Numbered from the stretch's first letter, positions 45,812-56,401 are shown. The stretch: DNA of 64,000 nucleotides from Xenopus tropicalis (GCF_000004195.4 NC_030677.2:68596222-68660221), one strand, 5' to 3'. The notes: a model not told the origin generated them from the sequence alone. Numbers and translations: made by a program.

Positions 45812-48800
45812 AATATGAAAACTGATCACGCAATTTCAACTGTCTTCCTTAAAAACACATTTTCACATTTTATTTTCTTAATTAACATTAACATTTTGAT
45901 CAGAGCATCATAGCAATTGCTTACAAAACATACCAATACAGTTTGTTATCCGGAATGGCAGCAGTTTAAATTTCCCAATTACAATCAATGAGATAAATCT
46001 AATTGGCAGTTGATGGCTCCACCCACTTTTTTCAAACCTTGAATTATTGTCACCCAGTGACTAAGGGGTATATTTATCAGGCTGTGTAAAAAGTGGAGGG
46101 AAGCATTACCGTGATGTTACCCAGGGCAACCAATCAGCAATTAGATTTCAACAGGTAGACAACCAAAGCAAAACATCTGATTGGCTGCTATGAGCAACAT
46201 CACCGGTAATGTTTTACTCCACTTTTTACACAGCATGATAAATAGACCTCCAACTCTGCAAAGTTTGGGTTCCTGGTGTAAATAGTATGAGGATGGCAGC
46301 ATTTTAACTTTTAACCAAAAAAATTTAATAGGTGACCTCTGACTGGCTGTTGGTGGATCCGCCCACTTTTTTAAACCTAAAACTGCAGTCCACTAGTGAA
46401 AACTGTAAAGAGTTTGGGGACCCTGATATTAATACTGTGAGAATGGCAGCAGGTTGAATTTCCATATTGAAAGTCAATAGGTAAAATCTGTTGTTGGCTC
46501 CACCCACTTTTTCTAACCTTGAAAAGTCACCTTGTGACTAGCTAATTAATATTTAAGGAATGGCAGCAGTTTAAATATAAACCAATGAAAGTCTATAGGT
46601 GATTGGCTGTTGTAGCTCCACCCACTTTTCTAAACTTGAAACATAGTCACCCAGTGGCAAACTGGGACCTTGACATTAAACATGTGAGAATGGCAGCAGT
46701 TGAAATTTCCCCACTGAAATCAATTTAAAAAATTTGATTGGCTGTTGGTGGCTCCACCCACATTTTCTAACCTTGAATATATAGTCACCCAGTGACTGAC
46801 TGTGCAAAGTTTGGAAACCTTGGCATCAAACCAATAAAATTCAGTAGGTGAAACCTGATTGGCTGTTGGTGGTCCCGCCCACTTTTCCAGACCTAAAGCT
46901 GCAGTCCCCTAATGACTAATTGTGAAGCGTTCAGGGACCCTGGCGTTAACACTGGTTGAGTTTCCACATTTAAATTCAAAAGGTAAAATCTGATTGGCTA
47001 TTTGTAGCTCCACTCACTTTTGGGCATCCAACCCCCTATGTGATTCAAGTTTGGGGAGTGTAGCCTCAAAGCTGTATAAGTGGCAGCAAATTAAATTTTC
47101 CCATTGAAAGTCAATGGGTGAAGTGAGTGAAGAAGCGGAAGAATAAGCTGAAGTTGAAGAACAGTATGTTGGGTTTTTAAAATCAACAATTTGATTAAAA
47201 AAAATAATTACTTTAAACGCTCATTTTTTGTGTTGCTGTTCCTTAACCTCAAACTCAAATTGAGTTTTTCTCTGCCATATGCTGTGCCCCATATTAAATT
47301 TACATACTTATTATGTTAACATCCATTTGCCATACAGTTAAACATGCCCAGTTTACATTTAAACCCAGTGCAAACAGTGCCGGGCCAAGGTATTGATGCG
47401 CTAGGGAGCACTCATCTGCACCCCCTTCTTCCCCATGAGTCAGTGTGCATGCTCCTGCAGTTTATAGAAATAGTAATTGGTTGCTTCCCATTAGTGGAGA
47501 GGGCATATGGTGGGAATAAAAATATCAGTGATTATTGCCTTTAAATGCAGGGCCTACATATAAGGATCATGAAATCTTTCTATTACAGGCATCCACAGAA
47601 CTTGATTTAAGAAGATATTTAGCCTTGATTTAAACATATTCAGAAAAAAAAGATATAAAAACCTAACCTTCTCTGGAATTCGCTCCCACAAACTATCAGA
47701 CTTTCTCCCAATCTCTCTGCCTTCAAGAGATCTCCAAAAACACATTTATTTAGAGAAGCTTACCCTAATCTAGTTTAGCAATACCCTGTGTCACACCTCT
47801 CACAACTCTGGTCATGCCCATTCCCACACCTTGTGTCTCAACCCTTTCTCCCTGTAGATTGTAAGCTCTTTTGGGCAGGGCCCTCTTCACCTCTTGTATC
47901 GGTTATTGATTGCTTTATATGTTACTCTGTATGTCTAATGTAAACCCACTTATTGTACAGCGCTGTGGAATATGTTGGCGCTTTATAAATACATGTTAAT
48001 AATAATAATAACATACCTATATCTGGTCTGCAGATGGTCAGATAGCGGTCAATGGCAACAACTGTCAGCAATCCTATACTTGCCATACCAAAAAAGATAT
48101 TGAGCCCAGCATAAATCTACAGAATAAGGAAGAAAAATACACATTTGTGTTCTGAGAATGGTTGCGTAGAAGCAATTGTATCCATATCATTGCCCTAAAT
48201 GTATGTTTAACTAGCACACTGTGCATCAGCCTAACTGACATTATTGCTTAAGGCAGACTCTCCATCTCTTTTTCATGAGTGTGCTGATTCGATCCCAGGC
48301 ATCAACCAATAGTGAAATGGGTAAATGCTTACATAGCATGTCTGTAATTGTGTCATAGGGTGGATTTCAGTGCAAAAATGTACTTGTGTTTGGGGTAATA
48401 CCTGTCATTAGTTTGCACTGACAGGCAGATACCATTTAAGGCACTTACAGCAAAGGGAGCAAAATGCGTGTTGTTCAACTGTAATCTTTATAAATACAGC
48501 GTGTGGCTCTGTGTCAGGGTTTAGCGATTCCAATACAGATCTAGTTCATAATGATATAACAAAGAATCAAACATACCTGACACCCTACATATCCAAATTT
48601 CCAGCTTCCGTGAAGATCAGATGCCGCAGACATTGGATAACCAATTCCGCTGACACCAATATCAGTGAATGCCAGATTGATAATGATTGCATTGGTTGCT
48701 GTACGGAGTTCCTTGTACTTAACAAAGATTCCCAGAACTATAATGTTGCTTAAAATGCTTATTACACCTGAAGGAAAAACACATCTATAATGTTATAATG

Positions 48801-51800
48801 TATGTTTTTAGCTCCACATTTTAACAAAGAATGTTGGATGTAGATGCATGAACAAAACCCACCATCCAACTTTATCTGTTCTTTCATTACAGCAGGGAGC
48901 ATCGGATTTGGTAGGATCCCACAAAATCTGCTGCTGTTGCATGAAAGGATTTTGTGGGTCAGATAAAGTCCGACCCCTAAACATCAGATAAAAATCTGTG
49001 TGGTTTAGATCTTAAACTGTGGGAATCAGATTTTGATGGATCCTAGCAAATATCATGCTGTTTGTGTGGTGTTGCATGACAAGATTTTGCAGACCCGCAA
49101 AATCTGGTCAAAATATCCTGTGTAGTTTTGCTATAACAGACAAGAAGCTGAACAGACTTGTGGTTTTGTCCCACCATTTCTCAAGTGCTACAGGCTATAA
49201 GCAAACATAAGAAGTTTTTTTTCTGCTAATTCTAAGCCTATAGAAAGGTCATCTTCAGCTGTTCCAACCTTGCCCTCTTGGTCACTAGGACACACCCCCT
49301 GTGGCTGGTTGCTTGTAAGGAGTATAAAACACAGGATGAGGGCTATGGGAGGTCCTAAAGTAATTTGCAGCCAGACATCCAGAGACAATAGCAACACTAG
49401 AGCCGAACAATTAACATGTTCATGGAGGCAATGGAAGTCAAAACAAGAGCAGAATAATTACATACTCATCTCTATTGCCATTTGACAAATGAATGAAGCA
49501 AATATAATATGAAGGAATGTGGTGGTTTACTTTTTGCTAAAGAGGTAGTTTACCTTTAAGTCAACTTTTATTATGTTATAGTATGGCTAATTCTCAGCAT
49601 CTTTTCAACTGGTCTTCAGTTTTTATTTTTTATTGTTTTTTAATTATTTGCCTTATGAGCTTTCAAATGGGGGTCACTGGCCCCAGCACCTAAAAATGAT
49701 TGTTCAATGTCAACAATGTTATTGTTACGTTTTATTACTTATCATTCTATTTAGGCCTTCTCTTATTCATCCTCCAGTTTCTCATTCAAACCACTGCCTG
49801 GTTGCTATGGTAATTTGGCCCTAGTGACCAAACTGAAGAGCTGAAGAGCAAATTGAAGAGCTGAATAGCAGAAAAACAAAATGCTAAATAATTCAAAAAC
49901 CAAAAATAATAAAAAGTAAAGACCGATTGCAAATTGTCTCAGAATAGCACTCTCTACATCATACTAAAATTCTATTTAAAGGTAATAATCCCTTTAACTG
50001 ATTTTTATATACTTTCCACATTTCTTAATAAGTACCAAGACCCTGACACCTATAACCACAATGGCACCAGCTGGAGAAAAGAGTGCAAAAAAAAACGGAT
50101 TCAACCAGATTTTATCCTTCCTCATACCATAAAGGCTGCTACCAGAGGCACCAATGTGCCTGCCACTCATACTGGTCTTCCCCTTCACATTATCCTGCAA
50201 AATGGGTGTCTCTTGTAGCAGTTGTAATGTTATGAGCAAGAAAATAATCCGGCTAGGAGCAATGAGTGCTCAACATTACAGCTAAAGAACCTACAAAAAT
50301 CAGAGAGTGTGTCCAAGAGATTTTATATCAGAGCACTATCAGTGATAGAATTATGTGCCCTGTCAGAGCTGTCAATTATAATTAAACTCACTGCACTCAT
50401 TCCTACATTTTTCTTTTCAGTCCCGCCAATTCCAAAATATTAGTGAGCAGTTCTTTTTACACAAGAAATTTCTATTTTAGGGAATAAAAGCTTTTAATTT
50501 TAAGGCCATTGCATTTCATGGCTTTAATGTGGGTTTAAGATGCACGTTTTAGATTTATGGGCTCAAATCAAAGCATTATAAGCATTTAAATCTGCATTTT
50601 TAGTACATTTGCATTTAACTGTATTGTTAACACAACATGCTGTATTTCGGTGTGTGTAGCACACATTTAAAATATATTAAAATAAAATCTTGAACTCACA
50701 TGCTGCATTACAGATTAGCATATAAACTCAGTATATGTGTATGATACATTCAGCATGGCATTGGGTGGAACTTTTTGATGGAAATTTTTTTCAGACCCCT
50801 CCCCACACACACATAACACACATAACACACATAACACACATACAGTAAGTTGCAGATGACCTGTGACACAGGCAAAGTCGCAGATCACCCATAAACCCTC
50901 TTCCCTTGTGTGCCTCCTGTTTTCCCAAGGCCCTAAAATAGGACTTTCTAGAGATAGCCATGGACATAAAAACTAACCAAAACTCTGTTTATCTGACAAA
51001 AGAATGTTCTTGCAAAAGCTGTGCCAGAGATTACAAATCCCTGCTTTACCGCATTATCCTTGAATTAACATAGCAAAAGTTGTAAAAAAATAATCCCATG
51101 CCTATTGTGCTTGAGTGCTTAAAGTTTAAATGTTAAACAAATAGCCCTGATTTTTACACCATTTCTTCATATCTCCTAAAACTGTACAATCGGGTTCCAC
51201 TGTATTATTAACTGAGCATAGGTAACTTACAATGGCATCAAGGGATAAACATATGGATAGTTCTGTGCCCTCTACTGTCCTTAAGGGCTCTGGTACACGG
51301 GGAGATTTGTCGCCCGCAACAAATCTCCCTTGTCGCGGGTGACTAATCTCCCCGAAATGCCATCCAACCGGCGAAAATGTAAATCGCCGGTGGGATGGCA
51401 TACGTGGAAGTTGCCTTGAGGGAAATTTGTTGCGGGCAACTAGTCTCCCTGTGTGCCAGAGCCCTAAAGGGGTGGTTCAACTTTAGGTTAACCTTAAGTA
51501 TGTTATAGAATGGCCTATTCTTAGCATCTTTTTAAATGGTCTTTATTTTGAGTCATTTTGAATTATTTGCTGACTCTTTCCAGCTTTCAAAAAGGGTCGT
51601 CACTGATCCCAGCAGCCAAAAAAATATTGCTCTTCATGCTGCAATTTCATTGTTATTATCAGTTTTTATTACTTATCAGTTTTACTCCTATTCATACTAC
51701 TGTTTCTTAGTTGCTAGGGTAATTTGGATCCTAGCAACCATATAGCTATTAAAATTGCAAACTGGGGAGTTGCTGAATAAAAACCTAAATATTATAAAAT

Positions 51801-52544
51801 GACAAATAATAAAAAATAAAGACCAACCGCAAATTGTCTCAGAAGGACTCACTATATTATACTAAATCTAAAGATCAAAGGCACATGTTTCTGTGATAAT
51901 GTGCCATATATTAAAAGGACTTGCTATGCTTGCAGCACAGCTGAGCAATTGTAAATAAGCACTAGGATTGCCATTATTTACAATATGAAGTGACTTTAGA
52001 ACATTTTGTTTCATCAGTTTGTTCTGAGCAAATGTAAGGGCAAATTCAGTAACACTGGTGCTAAATTGTAATATACTAGTGCAACCAATCAGATACTGGC
52101 TAACTGCAAATTGCTTGTGATTGGTATATGCACTGGTACAACTTGGCATGTGTGCTCATAAATTCATAAATTACACTTTAAGGCAAAAAATGTTTGAACT
52201 GACTGTTGGGAGGTAGTCACCAATACAATAAGCATATTAATGCAAACATTTTTATCGTTTAATCTTGGAGACAATAGCAAGTGCTCTGTTGCTGCAAATG
52301 GTCTCCCAACAATCTCCCCACAATCCCAACAATCTGCAGGGACATATCAACAACCTAAATGGCACAGTTGGGAAACACAAATCATACCTGCTGTGATTAG
52401 ATAGGCTGCGACTATGTTGTGCTCACTCTGGGAAAAAACAGAATGGACTTCTGAGGAAGCATCAGAAATATTTACTGTTCCAGTTCCAGCAGGCAGCAAT
52501 GTAGAAACCTCCGCCAGTGTCTCCATTGCAAACTTCAAGTTCAT
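40685..52544 (-). CDS. rrh: Peropsin, retinal pigment epithelium-derived rhodopsin homolog (seven coding exons)
   Basis: The CDS is 52544-52388, 48767-48577, 48116-48017, 44460-44307, 43522-43354, 42881-42703 and 40790-40685: 1056 nt, 351 aa, all junction phases consistent. It is an opsin-family seven-transmembrane receptor. Conserved features: Cys115 and Cys192 (extracellular disulfide pair), D139-R140-Y141 at the end of TM3, Lys301 in 'FAKSSTFYNPCIY' (retinal Schiff-base site) and NPxxY at 307-311. The texts 'YKELRTATNAIIINLAFTDIG' and 'SYPMSAASDL'-type region are peropsin-like rather than visual-opsin-like. Human RRH is 337 aa; this N-terminus is longer. The ATG at 52544 was used; an ATG at 52526 is an alternative. 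Family knowledge: expressed in RPE microvilli, binds all-trans-retinal preferentially. Confidence 0.94.
41365..41650 (+). mobile_element. T2-like MITE, 3' truncated, in rrh intron 6
   Basis: It starts TTAAAGGAACAGTACCACC at 41365 and is highly similar to the left and middle parts of 42085-42504. The right terminus is lost before the C-run at ~41670-41682. Confidence 0.65.
41683..42084. other. rrh intron 6 interior, nothing recognised
   Basis: No supported feature; the imperfect repeat 'cagccaatccccatgcagctttacca / ggtaaagctgcacaggg' suggests old inverted-repeat debris. Confidence 0.3.
42085..42504. mobile_element. T2-like palindromic MITE in rrh intron 6
   Basis: TTAA at both ends (42085-42088, 42501-42504), terminal repeats TTAAAGGAACAGTAACA / TGTTACTGTTCCTTTAA, and long complementary arms ('gtagccatgggggcagccatt' / 'aatggctacccccatgggtac'). 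About 420 bp, non-coding; it ends ~200 bp before exon 6 donor sequence. Confidence 0.8.
42703..42881 (-). CDS. rrh: rrh coding exon 6: TM6-TM7 with retinal-binding lysine
   Basis: 179 bp, acceptor TTTCAG|AT, donor AAAAA|GTAAGG. It encodes 'VAWSPYSIVCLWSSFGDP' (TM6) and 'APLFAKSSTFYNPCIY' (TM7, Lys301, NPxxY). Confidence 0.95.
43354..43522 (-). CDS. rrh: rrh coding exon 5: TM5 and cytoplasmic loop 3
   Basis: 169 bp, acceptor CTGCAG|GT, donor AAAG|GTAAGA. It encodes 'SFVSYTMSVVAVNFVVPLMV', 'FYCYYNV' and the Gly/Ser-rich loop 'GYGSRSSLGGINADWSDQ'. Confidence 0.94.
43756..44300. repeat. rrh intron 4 with one hAT-like repeat end
   Basis: 'cagtgtcggactgacccacc' at 43754 followed by a hairpin 'caccaggatgccagaaaaactcctggtg' resembles the terminus of a hAT-like repeat; compare 'cagtgttggactgg' at 53117. 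No matching right end was identified. The rest of intron 4 shows nothing. Confidence 0.45.
44307..44460 (-). CDS. rrh: rrh coding exon 4: TM4 and extracellular loop 2
   Basis: 154 bp, acceptor AACAG|GG, donor ATGT|GTAAGA (phase 2). It encodes 'MILAAWINAVFWSVMPVVGW' and 'GATCTINWRKND' with Cys192. Confidence 0.94.
44470..45750. other. rrh intron 3, proximal part, nothing recognised
   Basis: AT-rich intronic DNA without supported features. Confidence 0.35.
45752..45808. repeat. (AT)n microsatellite
   Basis: About 28 uninterrupted AT dinucleotides in rrh intron 3. Confidence 0.95.
45945..47115. repeat. Degenerate tandem array, ~110-145-bp units, in rrh intron 3
   Basis: About eight units share the core 'gaatggcagcagtttaaattt...gattggctgttggtggctccacccactttt...cacccagtgactaa...gtttggggaccctgg'. 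The 'gattggctgttg...ccacccac' core recurs near 46002, 46342, 46487, 46598, 46735, 46858 and 46992. Spacings of about 111-145 bp (larger only across the inserted MITE) show length drift. Each unit holds an ATTGG (CCAAT) word. Confidence 0.8.
46065..46250. mobile_element. Palindromic MITE inserted in the tandem array
   Basis: The ends 'ggggtatatttatcaggctg' and 'cagcatgataaatagacctc' are inverted repeats of about 34 bp, including 'tgtaaaaagtggag'. The array consensus 'gtgactaactgtgcaaag' is split after 'gactaa' and resumes with 'caactctgcaaag', indicating a 3-bp target duplication (TAA/CAA). That fits a PIF/Harbinger-like element. Confidence 0.7.
47116..47635. other. rrh intron 3, spacer with a possible repeat end
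   Basis: 'cagtgccgggccaaggtattgatgcgctag' at ~47376 looks like a repeat terminus of the 'cagtg(c/t)cgg' type. Nothing else is seen. Confidence 0.3.
47640..48011 (+). mobile_element. 5'-truncated L2/CR1-like LINE, inserted antisense at the rrh exon 3 donor
   Basis: 'LWNSLPQTIRLSPNL' and 'KTHLFREAYPNL' (47675-47770) match the C-terminal ORF2 pattern of CR1/L2 LINEs. A 3' UTR with the 'ttgtaagctcttttgggcagg...gcgctttataaatacatg' tail follows and ends in (TAA)n at ~47995-48010. The tail directly joins the complement of the exon 3 splice donor. Confidence 0.85.
48017..48116 (-). CDS. rrh: rrh coding exon 3: TM3 and DRY motif
   Basis: 100 bp, acceptor CTGTAG|AT, donor ATAG|GTATGT. It encodes 'IYAGLNIFFGMASIGLLTVV' and 'AIDRYLTICRPDI'. 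The intron side of the donor runs into a LINE-derived (TAA)n tail within about six bases. Confidence 0.95.
48120..48575. other. rrh intron 2, nothing recognised
   Basis: Short intron (460 bp) without supported features apart from its splice sites. Confidence 0.4.
48577..48767 (-). CDS. rrh: rrh coding exon 2: TM1-TM2 to conserved Cys115
   Basis: 191 bp between TTCAG|GT and CAG|GTATGT. It encodes TM1 end 'SILSNIIVLGIF', loop 'KYKELRTATNA', TM2 and 'GSWKFGYVGCQ' with the disulfide Cys115. Confidence 0.95.
48780..49535. other. rrh intron 1, proximal part
   Basis: Imperfect internal repetition around 'aaaatct(g)...tgcatgaaaggattttg(t/c)' at ~48920-49110 suggests old repeat debris; nothing firm. 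Confidence 0.35.
49539..49995. mobile_element. MITE with 'aaagaggtagtttaccttta' ends (copy 1), rrh intron 1
   Basis: The left 'aaagaggtagtttacctttaagt' and right 'atttaaaggtaataatcccttta' ends are inverted repeats. The interior (tgttatagtatggctaattctcagcatc ... aaagaccgattgcaaattgtctcagaa) matches the element at 51468-51860. Confidence 0.65.
50000..51280. other. rrh intron 1 interior with a short (acacata)n run
   Basis: About five 'acacata'-type units at ~50803-50842. Otherwise AT-rich with nothing coding. Confidence 0.4.
51285..51464. mobile_element. Harbinger-like palindromic MITE, TAA target duplication
   Basis: 180 bp bounded by GGGCTCTGG and CCAGAGCCC, with TAA on both sides (51282-51284, 51465-51467). 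Almost the whole element is palindromic (gagatttgtcgcccgcaaca / tgttgcgggcaactagtctc), with an inner 'atgccatccaaccggcgaa/tcgccggtgggatggcat' stem. The GGG start and 3-bp TWA duplication fit PIF/Harbinger. Confidence 0.8.
51468..51860. mobile_element. MITE related to 49539-49995 (copy 2), rrh intron 1
   Basis: It starts 'aaaggggtggttcaacttta' and shares 'tgttatagaatggcctattcttagcatctttt' and 'aaagaccaaccgcaaattgtctcagaa' with the 49.5-kb copy. It abuts the Harbinger-like element directly. Confidence 0.65.
52388..52544 (-). CDS. rrh: rrh coding exon 1: N-terminus and start of TM1
   Basis: 157 bp. Extracellular tail with an N-glycosylation motif (N-I-S at ~26-28), then 'VFSQSEHNIVAAYLITAG', closely peropsin-like. 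Donor GCAG|GTATGA, phase 1. Confidence 0.85.
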
Positions 52545-53116
52545 CAATACAATGACTGCCTACTGAGTGCTCCTCATTATTTCACGGACAGTGAACAGGA
52601 ATTCAGTTTGGTGCACATCTTAAAGGATTTTAGCTACAGTTCTGCACCCAGCACAACTTGTTATAGCCAAACAAAGGGCAGCTCAGAGGTTCTGCCATTC
52701 ATGAGGGCTTCATTCATAGCTTTCCTAGAGATTAACAAAATCACATGCCCTCATTACAGAACAGTCCCTGCCTTAGCCGTTAGATTACTATTTTATCTTC
52801 TTTGGCTCAAATGCTTACGGTTTCCCCCAAAAGTATTTCTTTATCCACTAAAGCCCTGATAAAAATGCACTCTATACATTACAAAATATTAGCGCTTTCC
52901 AGGGGTTCATGGAAATAACTACCGGTATGTACGGTTCCTTACAAACAAACATATTCACGTTGAATTGGAAGGAATCCTGGACTTTAAATGTCATGTTTAA
53001 GTGAACATTATTTAAATAGTCTCATAATCTTACTGTTACTCTACAACTGGTCTCAGTAGAGTTTTAAAATGATTTGCCTTTCTATTCTCCCGCTGTTTGG
53101 TTGCTTTGTATGAAAC
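52545..53116. promoter_or_regulatory. 5' flank of rrh (promoter region, no defined elements)
   Basis: Upstream on the minus strand of the rrh ATG. No CpG enrichment and no assignable start site. Confidence 0.25.
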
Positions 53117-53327
53117 AGTGTTGGACTGGAGTATGGGGGCCCCCACCCCAGTTGCTGAGGCCCCCTGTCATGCACCCTTCCCCAACCAACTTCTCATTAT
53201 CGCATACCATCACAATTGCAATGTACCACCACTCCGCCCCTCCTCCCCCCACAGATCCTGGGCTGGCAGAGGGTCAGATGCAGAGGGTCCCACTGGGCTT
53301 TTTCCAAGGGCAGTCCAACCCTGGTTT
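53117..53327. mobile_element. hAT-like short element
   Basis: The ends 'cagtgttggactgg' and 'ggcagtccaaccctg' are inverted repeats starting with CAG. C-rich interior. An 8-bp target duplication is not evident. Confidence 0.5.
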
Positions 53328-53887
53328 TATAATTATAAATTAAATAATTATAAAATATTAAATATATTTTGAGGCTTAATTTTATCTTAATTTATGGTAA
53401 AATAGGAAAAACATGAGCACAGACATAAAAGGCTAATTTTATTATAACCTGGAAAAAAGTGTACAAAGGATGTTTGTCTGGGGCATTGTAGGAAAATTCT
53501 CAATTTTTTTTTTATCATTTGTACTTTTTTTAGTTCCAGTTTTGTTAAGCAGCTCTCCAGTTTGGAATTTCAGCAGCTATTTGGTTGCTTGAGTCAAAAT
53601 TACCTTATCAACCAGGAAGTGGAATGACAGACTGATTTATGGATAGGATGGGAAAGGAACTGAACAGAAAAATAAGTTATAAAAAGTAACAATAATAAAA
53701 TTGTATCTTGCACCTCCTCTCACTTCCTAACATTTGCTTCTGAATGATGTCTAGGTAACTGAGTGGGAAAGGCGACACCTACATCCCACTTAATAAAAAT
53801 GATCCACAACTCGGAGAGACTGTAATGAGTTGTAGTAGTACGCATGATGTGCATAAGTTTGTGGCGATGTGCAAACGGGCCCATTTG

Positions 53888-54196
53888 TTGTAGAGGCCCT
53901 GATATCCAGAACGTTTAGAAGCAGGGTTTTATCAAATACGCGGTCTTTCTGTAATGTAGATCTTTGTACCTTAAGTCTACTAAAAATCCTTTAAACATTA
54001 AATAAACCCAATAGGATTGTTTTTCCTCCAATAAGGATTAATTACAGTATATCATTGTTGGGATCAAGTACAAGGTACTGTTTCATTATTACAGAGAAAA
54101 AGGAAATTATTTTTAAAAATGTGAATTATTGGGTAAAATGGAGTCTATGGGAGATGGCCTTTCCATGATTCGGGATAATGGATCATATATCTGTAT
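53888..54196 (+). mobile_element. MITE with CAGGTATAGGA-type ends (copy 5, degenerate)
   Basis: The interior 'taaacattaaataaacccaataggattg' and 'aatggagtctatgggagatgg' align to the 13389 copy; both termini are eroded. Confidence 0.65.
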
Positions 54197-54199
54197 TTT

Positions 54200-55916
54200 G
54201 CTATTATTGAAGTAAAAGTTGGGTCTAAACAAGTGTGGGGAATTTTTCACCAGAAATAAAACAATGTTATATTAAAAACTAAATTCCAGTTCCAGTGCTC
54301 TGAAATAAAATGATTGTTTGTATAGTAAAACGAGGGAATGGCCAAGAGTCTGAAAACATTTGCAAGGCCCTGTAAAAACTGAGCAACACCTTAGTAATGG
54401 CACTGATAAGCAATCCCCACTACACCTGAGAATAACTGCCAACAGGCGTGTTTTAGCAAATCTGGAATTTACTTTGCCCAACTGTCACTAATATCGAAGA
54501 CCAGCATTGTTTAAGCATACCAAAGCTTCAGAGCGAGTGGGGAAATGTGGCTTTGCCCTGGTTACATCTTGACACATTCCATCCCAAATTCTTATTATGC
54601 GCACACCATAATATGAAATACAAGAGCCAAAATAAAGATTTTATCTTTCACAAGAATGATCATCCTTGATCCAGTTTCTGAAGTAGTGATAGAAGGGTGT
54701 AGATTCAAGTGAATGATTGTATCTCCTTATTCAGTTACAGATTTTTCCTATTGACAGTCACATGATAAGCCATAAAATGTTTAATTTAATTTAAAATTTA
54801 TATTTAATTTAATCTTGGCCAACATTTGCTATGTAACTGAATTGGGTATTTTTTTCAAAAAAATTTAATTTTTAGGTACTTTAAATACATCTAAACTATA
54901 AAATAAAATGTATACAACGAGTTGCCTAATCATGCACTAAAATCCCATTACTAAGCAAAGATGCAAGGAGCCATGTAATTACTTGAGACATATGCAGCCT
55001 CAAATTGTAGCATAAACCCTATGTGTCAATCAGGATGGAGATGTGCTATCCATTGGCTAAAGTTTGTAGAAACTTGCTTTATGGCACTTCACCTATTAAA
55101 GCATACAATTTTGCAATTATAACCAATTCATTACATTTATTGCCAGTTAAATTTTAAATTTTTTTTTATAAATCTTTGTTAATTAATTATCTTATATTCA
55201 CTGATATTAGTTGGTCAATATGTTGATCAATTTTAAAGTGCAGGAGCTAGGCTTTAGTAAATGCATGTATTCCCGCCTCTTGAATAATAAATAAATACTA
55301 ATACTTCAGAAAATTGGGCTGAACATCATTTATTTGGGCATATGCCAGCACATCTATGCAGATTTATTATCAGCGCACATATCCTCCTTGAGAGATGATA
55401 CCTTTGTGTCAGCGCAAGGTCTAAATGATGCCATCCCAGACGTTCTTGTGTGTGGTGTTACAATCACAATAATACAGCACTTGTTGGGAATAATACCTAC
55501 CCAGTCCAATGGTTATAAGAATGGGAATTTAAAGTTATAAAAATCAGACATAAAAACATATTCTGGTCTACAAATCTTCGCATTAAGATTGCTTGGGTAA
55601 GCGGATCTCAAACATTGCTGCCGAGTCATCTTTCCGGTACAGATCATTTTACTGGCAATGCTGAAGAGCAAGTCCCATTTCAAAAATAAAATATAACAAG
55701 GTCATTAACTCCAACTCTATTCCAAAAAATAGGAAATCAACAGGTGGCCACGCATGTAAGGACTGACAGCAATTTAACGCCCTCCTGAAAAAAATGAAAC
55801 AGTTTATCAGGTTATGTTTTAAATATGCTTCTCTAATAAACTTACATAAATACAAAGCAAAAAATTAAAGATAAAATCATATGCAGTAAGGTTCCCTTCA
55901 ATTCTAGTGGAGAGCT
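54200..55916. other. Spacer between rrh and gar1, nothing recognised
   Basis: AT-rich; includes an A/T simple stretch at ~54770-54815. A terminal gar1 exon could lie here but none was found. Confidence 0.35.
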
Positions 55917-56314
55917 TTAAAGGAGAAGGAAAGGCTAAGTCACTTGGGGGTGCCAAAATATTAGGCACCCCCAAGTGACTATAAGCGCTTACCTTGTACC
56001 CCGGGCTGGTGCCCGTTAGGAGAAAACCACACCAGCCGGGGGTACCTGCAGCAAGCGCTTCCTTCTTCCGTGTTTCTTCTGTGGCGGAATCCCTGGGCCG
56101 GCGCATGCGCAGTAGAGTGAAAAGCCGACTTTTTTGTTAAAATTTGCCTTTTCATTCTACTGCGCATGCGCGAAGCAGGAGAAGCGCTTGCTGCAGGTAC
56201 GGTTTTCTCCTAACAGGGGCACCAGCCCGGGGTACAAGGTAAGTGGCTAAAGTCATTTGGGGGTGCCTTACATTTTGGCACCCCCAAATGACTTAGCCTT
56301 TCCTTTTCCTTTAA
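55917..56314. mobile_element. T2-like MITE with GC-rich core carrying two NRF1-type palindromes
   Basis: TTAA at both borders (55917-55920, 56311-56314) with ends TTAAAGGAGAAGGAAAGG and CCTTTCCTTTTCCTTTAA. Complementary arms include 'ttgggggtgccaaaatatt' and 'cagcccggggtacaaggtaag'. The core is GC-rich and contains GCGCATGCGC twice (56101-56110, 56162-56171). Confidence 0.8.
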
Positions 56315-56401
56315 GCAAAAGTATAACCTTATAAAAAATGTCTTCATGTGACAAATGCAAAACATTGAATACTAAAGCCATGGTCTTGGTATTAAAATGA
56401 A

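Noticed and set aside
52347..52388. Extension of rrh exon 1 frame past the donor
   Set aside because: Sequence after GCAG|GTATGA is intronic; the peropsin TM1 text resumes in exon 2 with matching phase.
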